DNA from: Vitellaria paradoxa
Taxonomy: Eukaryota; Streptophyta; Magnoliopsida; Ericales; Sapotaceae
Direction of reading: 5' to 3'
Assembly: GCA_019916065.1 (NCBI GenBank)
Contig: CM034234.1
Span: 1,746,963-1,810,962 of the forward strand
Length of the DNA stretch: 64,000 bases
Part shown: piece by piece, positions 47,671 to 61,800 of the stretch
How the letters are laid out: every line of letters starts with the position of its first letter
Position numbering within the stretch: position 1 is the first letter of the stretch
Notes under the pieces: generated by a model
What the model was told of the DNA's origin: nothing
The model's input: only the letters and a program-made list of their open reading frames with translations
Database searches by the model: none
Made by a program: the position numbers and the translations under genes

Positions 47671-48500
47671 ACATGTCCTTTATTATTTTTATCATTAGGC
47701 AAAATAAGTGATATATCTTAAATTAAATTATGATATTGTTTATTAAAATTATATATATATATATATATATATTGTAATATTATTTATTAAAAATATCAAA
47801 CAATATTAGAAATTAAAAAATAAAATTGGTAATGAATAAATCAATCTAATTGATTGCCACTCAAACTTTTATTGAATTTAGACTTTTAATTCGATTAAAA
47901 TAGTATTCTAATTAGAATAAGATAAGATTTCAAAATGGTATTCTAATCTAAATAGAATAGGACTCTCCTATATGCAAAATCTATAAATAGATACGGAATT
48001 TTCTTTTCTTTTAAATTTCTTGAATACTTTTTTATTACAATAATTTTCTCTTCAATTTTACGATTTGCTAGGTACGTACTTTAATTTTAATTGTTTAAAG
48101 TTTTTATATGTCATTGATATATACATATACACACACACTATGGTACGAAGAGTAAAAACAATAATTATAAAAATTATTTAATTATATGAGTAAGTGTTTT
48201 TTTTTTTGGATAAGTTGAGTAAGTGTTGTTATTTTCTAACATTTTTGATTATTTTCTTTTATTTTTATTTATTAGAATTTAAATTTATCGAATCGATGAC
48301 ATTAATGGTATTAATATTTTAATTTATTTTATGTTTACTATTTAATTGAAATTATATAAATTGTAATATATATTACTTTTAAATATATTTTTATAACTTA
48401 ATTATTTTAATATATGATAGTACCTTCAACTTAATCATATAATATGATAAATTCGTATATACACAGAGCAAATCATTAGTGTGTATGTGAGAGAGAGAGA

Positions 48501-48650
48501 GATTCCTTCTCATTGATTTCCAATCATGGATGGAGCTGTATGGCCTAACAATGGCGTTTTCCTGTCCGCGTGTGTGATTCCTTCTCATTGATTTCCAATC
48601 ATGGAGGGAGCTGTATGGCCCAACAGTGGCGTTTTCCTGTCCGGGACGGG
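48501..48650. repeat. 75-bp tandem duplication
   Basis: Copies at 48501-48575 and 48576-48650, both starting GATTCCTTCTCATTGATTTC and containing GGAGCTGTATGGCC and GTGGCGTTTTCCTGTCCG or a close variant. There are only a few differences, so it is recent. The block is GC-richer than its surroundings. Confidence 0.93.
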
Positions 48651-48813
48651 ATTGAGTGTATGTATAGCCTTTTTTTTTTTTTAATTAATTTTCAAAAGTA
48701 AGCGCAGTGCTTTGGCGGTGATGTGTTTAAATACATCTCACCTTCTCTAAATTCCGTAACGTGAGAGATTTGTAAATTGATTTGCCCTTGTTTATGCGTT
48801 TGAAAGTCCTCTA

Positions 48814-49190
48814 AGGCCGTCCGAACGGTCAAAACCGACTAAAAATCGAAAAAAAATAGTAAATAATATTAGTCACTCTTTTGTATTTAAAAAATCAATT
48901 AAAAATGATCAAAATGATCTGTTTGAACGGTACAAAATAATCATTTTTAACAATTTTGGTTAAAAAGTAGTACGAAAATTGACAAATGTTGAAAAAAGTG
49001 AAAAAAATAAATAATTTTTTGTAATTTTTTTGTAAAAGTTTGTAAAATTTAAATTTTAATTACCAAAAAAAATTTAAATTTTGAAAATAAATGCATGAAA
49101 AATAAAAATGACAAAAATTAACAAAAATAGATAAATATTTATAATTTTTTATAACTTTCGGTGATTTTTGACTCAACCAAACGGTGTCTT
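48814..49190. mobile_element. MITE-like inverted-repeat element
   Basis: The left end AAGGCCGTCCGAACGGTC, then AAAACCGACTAAAAATCG, pairs roughly with the reverse complement of the right end, AAGACACCGTTTGGTTGAG, then TCAAAAATCACCG. The middle is an AT-rich, roughly palindromic stretch. Precise ends are uncertain. Confidence 0.5.
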
Positions 49191-50143
49191 ATTTATAATT
49201 CTAATGAACATAGCAATTAATTTGAGGCAAAAAATGAAATTATGAGGAGCATCCGAATTAGCAAGGACTTTCACAAATTACCCAAAAAAAAAAAAAGGCA
49301 AGGACTTTCACACAAGTGAAGTATAATCCAACTCAGCTCATTTGTATCACGCGACATGTGCTTTGTAAACACATGAATTTCAGCCATAAAACTGAAATTC
49401 TCTATTATCCTGAATTACGTCGTATGATTAAGTGCCATTTTAGGTTAATACTAAATTACTTTTAGGTTGTGTTTGTAATGATTTGTTAAAAAAAAAAAAA
49501 AAAGGAATTCAAGATTATTTCCCTTGTTTAGTTTGTCGAAAAAAAGGGTGTATATGGAAAAAGTTTGAGATTTGATAAATTCAAAATAATTAAATTAAAA
49601 AATTAATTCATTAATAAATACTTTTTATTTTATTTTTTATATTTTCTAATTCGCCTTGGGTGACTTTGCTCCGTGGCTCATCACACTCACAGTTGGTGTA
49701 GGTATCATAGTGAGTGGAGAGCATCAATGGTGCATCTCATGATTCTCGACCATACTAATAATGACTTTTCGTCCGTGAAATACATTCAGGGGTCGTTTTG
49801 GCTCATCCAACAAAAAAAAAAAAAAAAAATAACTTATTCCTATTTTTTTTCACCAAACACAAAACCAACTTTCATCAGTTAAGCATTCAATTATCTGAAA
49901 GTCCTCTTTCCAAAAACTTGCTTGGATTAATTGCTGTCAAATTGGGACGTGCCTTTTAGTTGTAGTCCAAACAATAAGGATATTCTCAGAGCGTATCTCT
50001 ATCTGAGGTTGCGTTCATTCTAATTAAAGACCCCACTAACAGAGAGAGCACTAAACGAACGCATATCCAATATTCAATCCCACAAGCCTTTTAGCTTAAT
50101 TATGCTTATCGGCAAAAATAGAAAATAAGAAGTCGGAATTTAA

Positions 50144-50174
<31 letters not shown>

Positions 50175-50242
50175 CCATGCGCATATCAAATATTCAATCG
50201 AATCATGTTATCGCTAATAGGCTGCTCTTGGCTTACTTTACT

Positions 50243-51098
50243 AAGGATCCGTTTGGCGTGGTGCCACACAGTAAAAAATGAGATCTGAAGAAACTTTTGA
50301 CGTTTGGTGCACGCATCTTAAATCGTATTTTTTGGAAATAAGTAGTAGGATTTTCGTTCCGATTGATTGAATTTCTGTTTAGACGGATTCAAAATTTTGT
50401 ATCAGTTATGATTTCTTTGCAAACCAAATCGGACTCGAAACGCTACCGTTTCACACTGCTTGTTCTTTTCGTGCTCAAATTAAAAGCTATTTTTTCATAT
50501 TTCCTTTCATTTGCACTTTTTATTTTCATTTGTTGTCATTGGAAACTTGTATTAGTCATGGTTGGTCTTGAGTTTTTAAATTTTTCGACTTTTATTTTCC
50601 AAAGTAAGCATGAATGGGTTGAGAATATTTGTTTTTTTTTTTTTTTCTTTTTACAAGTCTAATGATAACTTATGTGTTGGGATGGAGAGAAAAAATACAT
50701 TTCGTTGGTCGTATTTCATGGATCCGGCGCCTCTACAGTCCTAATCTCAAATGTGCTCAATGAATCGTTTCGACTGATTGCGCTGGCTGTTTGAACGAAA
50801 TCGGACTGGTATTGGAACGGTTTTTACAATCCATTTGAACGAAAGTTGACAATGCGAATCCGTAGAAAAATTAATTACATTGGGTGTCATTCGGTCTCTT
50901 GAGAGTTCGTGGTGAGATAGCAAAAAAAATTTTATTATTTAATTAACCGAATTTCAGTTTTCGACTTTTTTTAAGAAAGTAGTGAACTTTTTTCAAATTT
51001 TTGAAAAGTAAAAATATATAAAAATATAATAAAGATTTTTAAAAATTTTTAAAAACTTTCAAATATTTTCACCGAATTTTTTTCGCCAAATAGGCCCT
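50243..51098. mobile_element. Tourist-like (PIF/Harbinger-type) terminal repeats, about 855 bp
   Basis: The left end GGATCCGTTTGGCG and the reverse complement of the right end, GGGCCTATTTGGCG, form an imperfect inverted repeat, and TAA lies just outside both ends. This fits the 3-bp TAA/TTA target duplications of PIF/Harbinger-type MITEs. The interior shows no transposase. Confidence 0.5.
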
Positions 51099-52600
51099 AA
51101 GTGACTATAATGTTGCCCAGTGGTTCTGTTTCTTGTAATGGTCCCGTGTCTAGTGTATATACATACGTGTATATATATATATATTATCAACCGTTTGACT
51201 GATACAAATTTTTACTAATTTTTTATTAATTATTATTTTTTTTAGCTTTCTTCACTAAAATTTATTAGATATATTTTTGACTTTTACTAATTTTTTCTTT
51301 TCTTTTTTAACTTTTATAATTTTTTATTAAATATATAACTTTTTAAAAAATTACCGGTGACAACCTCAAAATAAAAGTTGTAAAACATGTTACCTTTTTA
51401 TACACCTAAAGCACTTATAATATTTTTTTAAAATTATAGAGATATGAGATACAATAATTAAAAAAAAAAAAGAAGATATGGATAAAATAGGATATAAGAA
51501 ATAACAAAAAAAATAAATTTATATATTTTGTTAAGAATATATTTAAACAAATATACATGTAATTTATGTGTGAGTTATTGATTGAGAATATATTATTTTC
51601 TTTAAAAGTGAATTTAAACTATTATATTTTGACCACAAATAAATACCAAAATTATATAATAAATTAATATTGAAAAATTTTAAATATTATATTTTCAACC
51701 TATCAATAAGCAAAATAAATAAATAAAATAATTGTATACACTAAGTGATATGTTCGGTACATATTTAAAATGTCACTACCGTGTTTACATCATATATTTT
51801 AGAGTTTTCATGCTTCTTACCTAATAAATGATAATATTCAGCTTCGCAATGAATGCTATATATTTTGACAATATAGTAAAAATTCATATATAATTTACAA
51901 GTCTAATTATCACCATCTTTTTTCATCTAATAAATAAAATAACATGTTTAATAATGTTATTTTGTTTAAAATAATTGATTTTATTTTAATAAAATATTTT
52001 TTTGTAAAATAAAATATATTAATTAATATAATTTCATAAATATTTATTTTTTATAATAATTAGTTTTTATATGTAATTATTATTAAAAATAATTTTTAAA
52101 TGAATAAAATAATTTATTTTAATAGTAAGTAAAGTTAATTTTTAAAAAATAAATCAATATATGAATAAAATAATTATTTTGATATGATAAAAAAAATTAA
52201 CAAAGTTTTTGGATCACAAAAAAATAAAAAAAAAATTAATTTTTACCAAATTTTTTTAACTTTCTCTATCATACAAATTTCTAATTTTACTATCTTTATT
52301 CATTAAATACATTTTTAACTTTTACTAATTTTTTTCTAATTTTTATCAATTTTATTCAATTTCTTTTAACTTTTACCGATTTTATTCAATATTCTCCAAC
52401 TTTCTACAACCTTTACAAATGTTTATCAAACATTCAAAGTGCCACCTGTTAGTAAAATTGCAATATTTTTTTGATATGGAGCCACCAAAGTGCCCCTTGT
52501 TTTGACAAACAACTCCTAACATTTCTACTTCCTTACTAATTTCCGCTCCGAAAGTTAGAGAGAGAAAGTAGAGACGCGTAATAATCGAATATTATGTCCC

Positions 52601-52816
52601 CGTCATCCTCTCCCCGCCCGCTATAAATGTCAATCTAGGCTACTCCTCTTCCGAATAAAACAGAGTCTCACTCACTCTGTTTAAGCTCTCTCTACGTTTT
52701 CCCTGTCTCTGCTATTATTCAGTAGGGTTTCTCCACTCCAACATAGCTATCCACTCGTATATATATACATATATAGATACAGGGCGCTTACGGCTTGGAT
52801 TTTTAGAGAGAGAGTG
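52601..52816 (+). promoter_or_regulatory. Core promoter and 5' UTR of AMP deaminase
   Basis: A GC-richer block holds CTATAAAT (about 52621-52628) as a likely TATA box about 190 bp before the start codon, then C/T-rich leader sequence (CTCACTCACTCTG, CTCTCTCTACG) usual in plant 5' UTRs. Confidence 0.6.
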
Positions 52817-55800
52817 ATGGATATGTACGCTGTTCATCTGGCCATGGCGGCTCTAGCCGGAGCATCGTTCGTGGCGGTGTCGGCCTATTTCATGCACCGT
52901 AAAACCCTAAATCAGTTGCTGGAGTTCGCCAAGGCGATGGAGAGGGAAAGGGAGAGGGAAGAAGGCGAGGAGGAGGTCGGGCGGGGCGACTCGCCGCAGC
53001 ATTTCAAGAAGTACGCTGAGAAGCGACGGGGCCACGGCCGGAGGAAGGGAAATGGCTATTACCGGCGTTCGTCGATGTCCTTGCCGGACGTTATGAAGAT
53101 TTCCTGTGACGGCGAGGACGGGGAGAGGAGGAATGGTCCTTTTCTGATTGACGGCATTCCGGCTGGGTTGCCGAGGCTGCACACGCTTGCTGAAGGTATG
53201 CATATGTCAGACTTCTCACCGGAGTGACGAACCTGTCCTGAATTTTTGTTCTTCGTAGTCTTGGTGGAACGGTGCGGTGGGACTTGTTTAATTTAGACAA
53301 CTGATATTAGATTGAGTATTTCTACAATTAATTATAAGCAGAACGCCAGATTACATTAAACTAAATTGAATTCTTACCATGCGGCTGCAGGCAATTGGCA
53401 TTCCTAGAATGGATGCAGTATTTAATAATTGAAAATGGAGTGAGCAGAGGGATTGATGTATATATTCTGTTTCCCATGTAGTGGTAATAAATAGGTTGAA
53501 ATATGTGTAATATGTCAGTTGACAAGTGCTACATCACCATTGTCCTGCATACTGATTAATTAGCATAATTAGCATCCAGCTTAGTTTAGTAAAGTCAGCA
53601 TGCTTACTTTTAATGTTTTTTAAATGACTATTTATAGCCATCAATCTCTTTGACCTCTATTGTTAAAACAGTACCAGCTGTGCTTGTTAAAATCGGTATT
53701 AATGCTGTTGAGAAGAAGCATACACAGGGCAATAAGATTTAGTTGCCCCTTCCAAACCTTTCTTGTATAAGGTTGCTTGGTATGATTGAACAAGTAGAAG
53801 TTAGGATGCAGAAACCAGGATCAACCAGCACAAGCTTGATGGATAATAAAAGGCAATGTGAACCGGTGTGTGAGTTATGTGAAAAGAAAAATGAAAACAA
53901 AAATCATTATGTGGGTTAATTTTTTAACAATGGAAACCTTTTTGTTTTAAATTAATGGTTACGTTTTATGTGAGGGTCTATTTTTTGCAGTAATTCTAAA
54001 TTAGCCTATTAAGAAGATTAGGATTCATGCTTGATGCCTCTTTCCTTTTGTGAATTGGTTTGGGTTTGTTGAACACATAACATGAGAGGCAGGATCGTGT
54101 GGAGAGCTCCTATGTGTGCCATGAAATGATCTCTTTGTAAATAATGAAATGAAAGAATTTTGGAGAGGGTGTCGCAAATGTTGTGGTTGTGACACTATGT
54201 CATTTCTTTGGCGTCACCTGGCTTTCATTTTCTTGTAAATTTATGGAGTTCAATTTCTTAGGGCTTGGAGTCTTGGACTCATTTGATTAAATATAGCTTT
54301 TTTCTCTTATTTTTTGGTATCCGGAAAATGCTGTCTTTATCATTTCGTGTGTTTTATGTGTGGGTTATTGAGAAGCACAAGTTGCCTGATCCATTCAGAC
54401 TCTTTAAGTTGCTGAACGATGAGTGAGAATTAAATCTTAGATTGTGGATTATTAGCAATTTTACTTGTCTGGAGATTTGCATAATTTTTGTATATATCTA
54501 TATATCTTTGCCTTTTTTTTTTTTTATCTTTTTCTGTATAACTACATGTTCAGCAGTTGGTTAGTCAACTGGTGGCTACAGTAGAACAAACTATCATTCA
54601 TGAAAATACTATGATTTCTTCCATTAGCGTGCGGTTTATCTAAAATTGCGGCCCTTTTGGGCAAAATGGAGAAACAGGGCCAGTGTAGTTGACTTGAAAT
54701 AGTTGGGACAGGGGTTGGCCTGAGTTGACTTTTGCAATTCCTTGTATCCGATTGTCTGTCTGCATTTTGCAATTTCATTTATTTTTTGCAGTTGGACAGC
54801 TTTGGTCTTTAAAAATTGTATCCTTTTGTTTTAGGGAAATCTGCTGGCCATTTGAGTTCAACCAAAAGAGCTGGGCATCTCATTAGACAAACTTCTCCCA
54901 AATCTCCTGGTGCTAGTGCTAGTGCTTTTGAAAGTGTGGAAGGATCAGACGACGAAGATAATATTGATGAAGATGATGAACTAAATACATACATTCATGC
55001 TAATGGAAATGCTGTAAGTTGTTGAAGAAAACTCTTTTTTTTTTTTTTCCCCAGGCCAATGATTCTTTACTTGGTGTGGGATTGTTGCAGCAGTCACATA
55101 ATATTTCTCCCTCAGAGTCTACTCGATGTTATTTTCTGCTGCATTAGCCGTAGTATTTTCATTATGTGTCATAAATCTCTCCAATTTTTGCCTGAATTGT
55201 AGTTGAACCTTATGATGAGTAGGGCCTGAGAGTTGCCTGTTCCAGGATTTACCGAATCATAATAATGCCAATGGAGAGCAAATGGCTATGGCTGCTTCAA
55301 GTATGATTCATTCCCATAGTGTATCCGGAGACCTGCATGGTGTTCAGCCCGATCCTGTAGCAGCTGATATTCTTAGGAAGGAGCCAGAGCATGAAACTTT
55401 TGTACGACTTAACATTACCCCTAATGGTAAATGCTTCGGCCTTCTCAAGCGTCTATGTTCCATTCTTTTGTGGACTCATATTCTCAGCCTAATACCCTTA
55501 ACTGTTGTGGCTTTGAGAGTTGTTTGGTGTGCTCCAAGTATTTATGAACTTCATGGCAGATTATGCAATGACAAGATAGGACAGGGTAGGAGGAGAAAAT
55601 TCTCAAAATATTTTGAAGGTTTTATTCCTTTGAGCTTGTGCCAAAAAACCTGGGCATATTCCATGTACTTAAGAATTTACAAAATTGGAAACCCATTAAT
55701 ACCATGTTGATCAGATTTGCCAACTTATATTATCTGGGCATCTTCTCATTGCAGAAGCATTAATTTATTATATTATTTTGATTTGTTTTCTAATTATTAG

Positions 55801-58800
55801 AGCCTCCGTCGCTTGAGGAAGTGGATGTCTATAGGAATCTGCAAACTTGCCTTGAACTACGACAAAGTTATGTATTTAGGGAAGCTATTGCTCCTTGGGA
55901 GAAAGAAGTTATATCTGATCCAAGTACGCCGAAGCCTAATCCAAATCCATTTGACTACACTTGTGAGGGGAAATCTGATGTGAGTTTGTACTTCTGATTC
56001 TTCATTGTTGTTATTTTCCAAAATTTATTGAGGCATGTTTTCCACAATCAGTTTTCTTAACAATGACATATTAAGTTCTCCTGCAGCATCATTTTCAGAT
56101 GGAAGATGGAGTAGCTCATGTTTACGCAAATAAAGATTGTAAGCTGCTACAAATTTTGATCGCTTTACCATCCTGTTGAGTGTGATTGTTCAATTTGATT
56201 TATGTTCTTTATGAATATCTCTGTTCCTCAATTCTTTCCTTTTGCCTCTTTCCCAGCAAAAGAGAAGCTTTTTCCTGTGGCTGATGCAACAACTTTTTTC
56301 ACTGACCTGCATCACATTCTTAAAGTAATAGCAGCTGGGAACATCCGAACATTATGTCATAATCGATTGGTTCTTTTGGAACAAGTAGATCCCTTCCCTT
56401 TCTCTTCTTTTTATTGAAACTCTGCTAAGTTTATTATGTTGATAAAGATTGATATGATGCTTGATGTAATGCTTATCTGGGCGTCCATTCAGAAATTCAA
56501 TCTACATTTGATGCTTAATGCGGATAGGGAGTTCCTGGCTCAGAAAAGTGCACCACATCGTGATTTTTACAATGTAAGGAAAGTTGACACTCATGTTCAT
56601 CATTCGGCATGCATGAACCAGAAACATCTTTTGAGGTTTATAAAGTCAAAGTTGAGGAAGGAGCCCGATGAGGTATTTTTGTGATTGTGCTTAACAGTGC
56701 AACTTTTCCCCTGCTCGTTCTTGTTATGAGTTTTGAGCAATGAATTTTAGATTTGTTATGCTTTTCTAAGGGAGTTTGAGTTCACATAGGGTTTGTCCAA
56801 CTTGGCACGAAGAATTTCTTCTGTGAAGATGATATGAGTTTCAATTTCACTTTCACTATTACTTTTCTTCAGGTCGTTATATTTCGAGATGGAACATATC
56901 TGACTTTGAAAGAGGTTTTTGAGAGTTTGGATTTAACTGGGTAGTAAGCATTCCTCTAGAAATTTTCAGCTTAAAGACTTAAATATCATCCTACATAGTG
57001 TTGTCATTATAATCAAATTCTTTATTTGTTTGCTAGTTTGACTGGTCTTGGGATGCCTGGAATAATCTCTCTCATATTTATTGAAACAGGTATGACCTAA
57101 ATGTTGACCTTTTAGATGTTCACGCGGACAAGAGTACCTTTCACCGTTTTGACAAATTCAATTTGAAGTATAATCCCTGCGGTCAAAGTAGGCTAAGGGA
57201 GATTTTCCTGAAGCAAGATAATCTTATCCAGGGTATGTACTATTTGTTTCCTCATAGGCCGAGATGATGAAGTGGAATTTTGAGAAAGGATACCTTTCAT
57301 GCTCTATTTGTTTTCTTCCCTGGACTTCCTGCAACTGCTTGGCATCTTAGTTGTCCTCATTTGAAATTCCAATAGTTAAGGTTGAACATTTTGACAATCC
57401 TGTGTTAATTATTAGTTCAAGAGAACTGCTGACGGCTACTATTCAATCCTACTATGTGCAGTAAATTCAAGTAATTTGGTTTTAAAAATCCACGGCAATT
57501 ATGTCTATGTGGGAGCGGAACTGCTATGGAAGGGTGATGGCCAATAGTGTCAAACTGAACACTGAATCAGAAAATGTGACAGTTAGTTGCCCCCCCCCCC
57601 CAAAAAAAAACAGAAGAAAAAAAAATCTAATTTTGTTATGTTTGCCAATGTGAATTGAGTATGCAACAAACTAATATATGTGGAAAAGGAATAAATTTGT
57701 AACCATGGATATGTAACAAGGGACTGGCAGTAGTCATATATAGCGAGCCACCATTTATATGATACTCAATTTACTTCATCTTCAAGTTATTCAATCACTA
57801 ATATAGAGGTTGAAGAAATTAATACACATATAACGTGTCATAATGTTGTATATTATTATTGTTATTTATTTAATATGATTTAATTCTGTACAATAGGTCG
57901 TTTCCTTGCTGAGCTGACAATGCAAGTTTTTTCAGATCTTGCTGCAAGTAAATATCAGGTGTATACTTGATGTACTCTCTCTCTCTCCCCCTCCCTCCTT
58001 CCCGCACATGTATATTCATTACCAGCTTGTATTAGAATTTGTGAACTTTCTGCTTTTGCAAGCCTGTTGCGGGGATGAACACTGTGACTCTGTGAATATA
58101 CATAACTCGAATGATGAGGACATCGTTAGATTATTGTTGGGCTTTATTGGAGTTCTATTTTATGTTCATTGCATTGGATTCTTTTGTTATTTTAAAGTAG
58201 GGCTTGTGTTTATGGGCTTAACCCATGGACCACTAGGGTTTTCTGTAGTTTATTTATTTATTTATTTTTTCTATTTATTTGCTTGTTGAGGATTTTGAGA
58301 CTAATGATATTAATGGCTTGTGTGCTTGTCTCTTCCCCTTTATTCTGTTTGCTTGATTCTCTTCTTCTTACTTGATCTCTCTCTCTCTCTCTTTCTTTGT
58401 TCCGCATCAATTTTGGTATCAAAGCCTAAACAATCCCAAATCGCTATTAAAAATCTTGAACACCCTAGCTGTTGCTTCCTCAAACAATGTCATCTCGCGG
58501 TCATTATCTTTGGACCTTCACTTTGTAGCTGAGGTCATGACCTTGCTTGACCTCCATCAACAGCGCTAATCACCACATCGCTCTCCATCTCGTAACATCA
58601 CAGCCCACCTGACTGCTGCCAGCCTCGTCAACCCAGTCATCCATTAGCCCATTCAAGTCTATCAGCCTCACGCATTGATCAACCCAGGCCAATCACCACT
58701 GACCCTACATCAACTAGTCGCTGCCAATCGACAATACCACAATATATAAGATTTTATTTTATATTATTAGGATTTCTATGTCATTTAAGATTAGATTTTA

Positions 58801-61800
58801 TTTTGTGCTTAGGATTTGATTTCTGTTTTCTTTAAGGGTTTTTATTTTTAGTATCCCATATTTGTCGGATTTTGTTTTGCCTATCTTTGATTGTATTAAA
58901 TTAGGAAACTGGATGAATATGAATCGAAATAATGATGAACAACCTGTGAGCTGGTGTTTCTCCCTCCCCTTTTCTTCTTCTTCTAGCTTCAATCTCTCTT
59001 GTCCTGCATCATCGAGTCACGTCATTACAATGACTCACTTTCCTTGTTTTAATTGATTTCTTTCCCTTCCACATTTTTCTTTTCTTTTTTCTTTTTTTTG
59101 AAGTATTTTTGGAGTTGTTTTGAATTCCCTTGCCTTAAATACAATTGCTTTACCACTCGGATAATTTAATGAGTAGTAAGAATGTTTGGACAACTTTTTT
59201 CCACTATCATCGTCCTTTATTACTATAATTTGATTAGTCAATACCTCAAGCCCCATTTCCATACTCCTTTGTGAATATTTTGACTGAACAAAATTTGATC
59301 TGGAAATCAGTACAGAAATTGGAGGGAATGAGAAATTGAATAAGAATTGTCCTAGAATTGTCAAAATTGTTTACCTTCATCAGAAGTCTTACAAGGTCCA
59401 AGGATGTTCTCTATTTAGACTTAGTTTGGCAACACTAGCTAAAATCTAGCTTCTAACTACTCAATTTTTAAACTTTTTCTGAAATGACCAAAATTATCCT
59501 CTTATATTTTAAACTTCTTTTAAATCATTAGGGGTTAAAATATCAAATTAACAAAAAGCTTAAAAGCTAAGTACTAAAAAATTAGCTTTTTTTCCTTCCC
59601 CCCCCCCCCCCCAAAAAAAAGTAAGCTTCTTCTTCCCTCACCCCCCAAACTAATCCTTAATTAGAAGATTCCCCCCCCCCCCCCCCAAAAAAAAAAATGT
59701 TAGAGGACAATTTTTCATACCCCAAACTAATCCTTAATTAGAAGAATCCCCCCCCCCCCCCCCCAAAAAAAAATGTTAGAGGACAATTTTTCATACATCT
59801 TGTATCTTAGGTAGTCGAAGCTCAATAATTTATTGAACTGAATTTCATATGCGGTGTGGATTGAAGGCTCGAAATTGAGAGATATGTATTATGATTTTTT
59901 TTTCGGGTAAATGTGTGTAAAAATATGTAATATGATTGAGTTTTAAGTTGCGGCAAGTTGAAAATGATTACCACAATTCTCCACAAAATTAAGATTTTTA
60001 AGACTGGGAAAGACCATGGTTGTTAAAGCTTATGTTTCTTAATTCCTAGAATATGATATTTCAATTATTTGGGTGCACATCTCTTGTTTAAGTGCGCCAA
60101 CCTATCTAAGAACTTTCTTTGGCTGAAATTTTGCCTTTGGAGATTTACATAAATTTTGTAGGGGCCATTGCTTGGTGCAATGATAATCACTTAATGGGAC
60201 TGGCAATGTAGAATGCTCTTTTTATATTTGCTTTATTTATTTATTTATCTTTTTTTGGTTCTTTTAACTACATTGAATAGTGTGTTTCTGAAATTCGGGC
60301 CTTTTTTTTTTGATAGCTAATTTGGCTCATAAGCTTTTGAAATTTGATCCAACGCCCTGTTCAAGTTCAAATGCTTGCCTTCTTATGACTAGCTTTTCTT
60401 GGGACTGGCTGTTTGTACATCAATTTTTTTAATTGTTGGTTCACCCATATTAAATCATTGAATTATTGCTGTTTCAGATGGCTGAATACAGGATATCGAT
60501 TTATGGTAGAAAGATGAGCGAGTGGGATCAACTTGCAAGTTGGATAGTGAATAATGAATTATACAGTGAGAACGTTGTTTGGCTTATTCAGGTACTTAAC
60601 AAGAATATCTTTTGTTTAGATATCATCTTGTGTTATGTACACATTTTGGTGTGCCTTGAGGGGCTGGGGGAGTCACCCGGTATGCCGCAAAACAGGATAC
60701 TAGTAGACATTGACCCAAAATGGTTCATTTTGAAACCAAGGTTTTAATCAAAGTTCCTTTCCTTGAACTTTAAGATCATGCTCACTTTGTTTGAAATTTT
60801 TTAGGGAGTTTTCTAGATTTTTCTGTTTAGGTAATAGTTGCACCGTGCACGTCAAAGTTTATTCTTTTCGGAGGCATGTTAGTTATGACTTCTGAGAAGT
60901 GAACTTTCTGTTTTTGATCAAGTGTTTTTTTTTTGGTTAGTTTGACAGTAGTAGAAAAGGTTATCTTAGGATTATCTCAACCCTGAGGTTTTCCTCTTTC
61001 GGTGCTAATTTTCCTGATTCTGGAAATTCCTTGTCTTCGTAACTTTTACTTTTCTTTGATAGAAGTTCTTCCACAAATTGAAAGCATTTGAATTTCCTTT
61101 TTTCCAGCTTCCGCGATTGTACAATGTTTACAAGGAAATGGGAATCGTGACGTCATTTCAGAATATTCTTGATAATATCTTTCTTCCTCTATTTGAGGTT
61201 ACCGTTGATCCAGATTCACACCCTCAGTTGCATGTTTTCTTGAAACAGGTATGCCTCTTTTCTGTTTGTGGAGTCTCTCTCTCTATCCCCCCTCCCCCCC
61301 CCCCCCAAAAAAAACCCACAATATACATATATACATATATATCAATGGTTGGGTTCTATAGTTAATCTTTACTTTGTATATGTTAAGGATAATTTTTCAT
61401 AGATGAAGAATGACAACATTATGTTGAGTTAAAAGTCATTGTTGATCTGTTAACTTTGGTCGTTACCCCCTTCAATGAAGTGCGCCTGTACTCTTGAACT
61501 AATTTTTATCTTCCTTTTTTCATAGGTTAATTTGTGTTTTCACTTTAGCTTAGAGCACGGCTCTGATGGCCCCCTTTGCCTGCTCACCCACCCGGGTTCA
61601 ACACCCCGGGGTGTTCCCCCAATTTACCTATCAAAAAAAAAAAAATTTTCACTTTAGCTTACGAGAGATCTTTTGTATCACTTCTTTCTTTGATGCATAT
61701 ACAGATATTATGAATTATTGTCTGTTATGTTTTCTTATTTAAACATTTATAAATTATGAAATACTTCTTTTTTGAGCTTACAATTTTTTACATTTGTTTC

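Larger units (their letters stand above)
46770..52600. other. AT-rich intergenic DNA with repeats
   Basis: No gene is supported over about 5.8 kb. It contains TA microsatellites (46867-46892, 47750-47771, 50144-50165), a diverged segmental duplication (47086-47670), a 75-bp tandem duplication (48501-48650), a MITE-like element (48814-49190), an element with Tourist-like ends (50243-51098) and long low-complexity AT stretches (51180-52440). Confidence 0.65.

Noticed and set aside
52907..53300. Antisense open frames over AMP deaminase exon 1
   Set aside because: They are shadows of GC-rich coding sequence on the plus strand.
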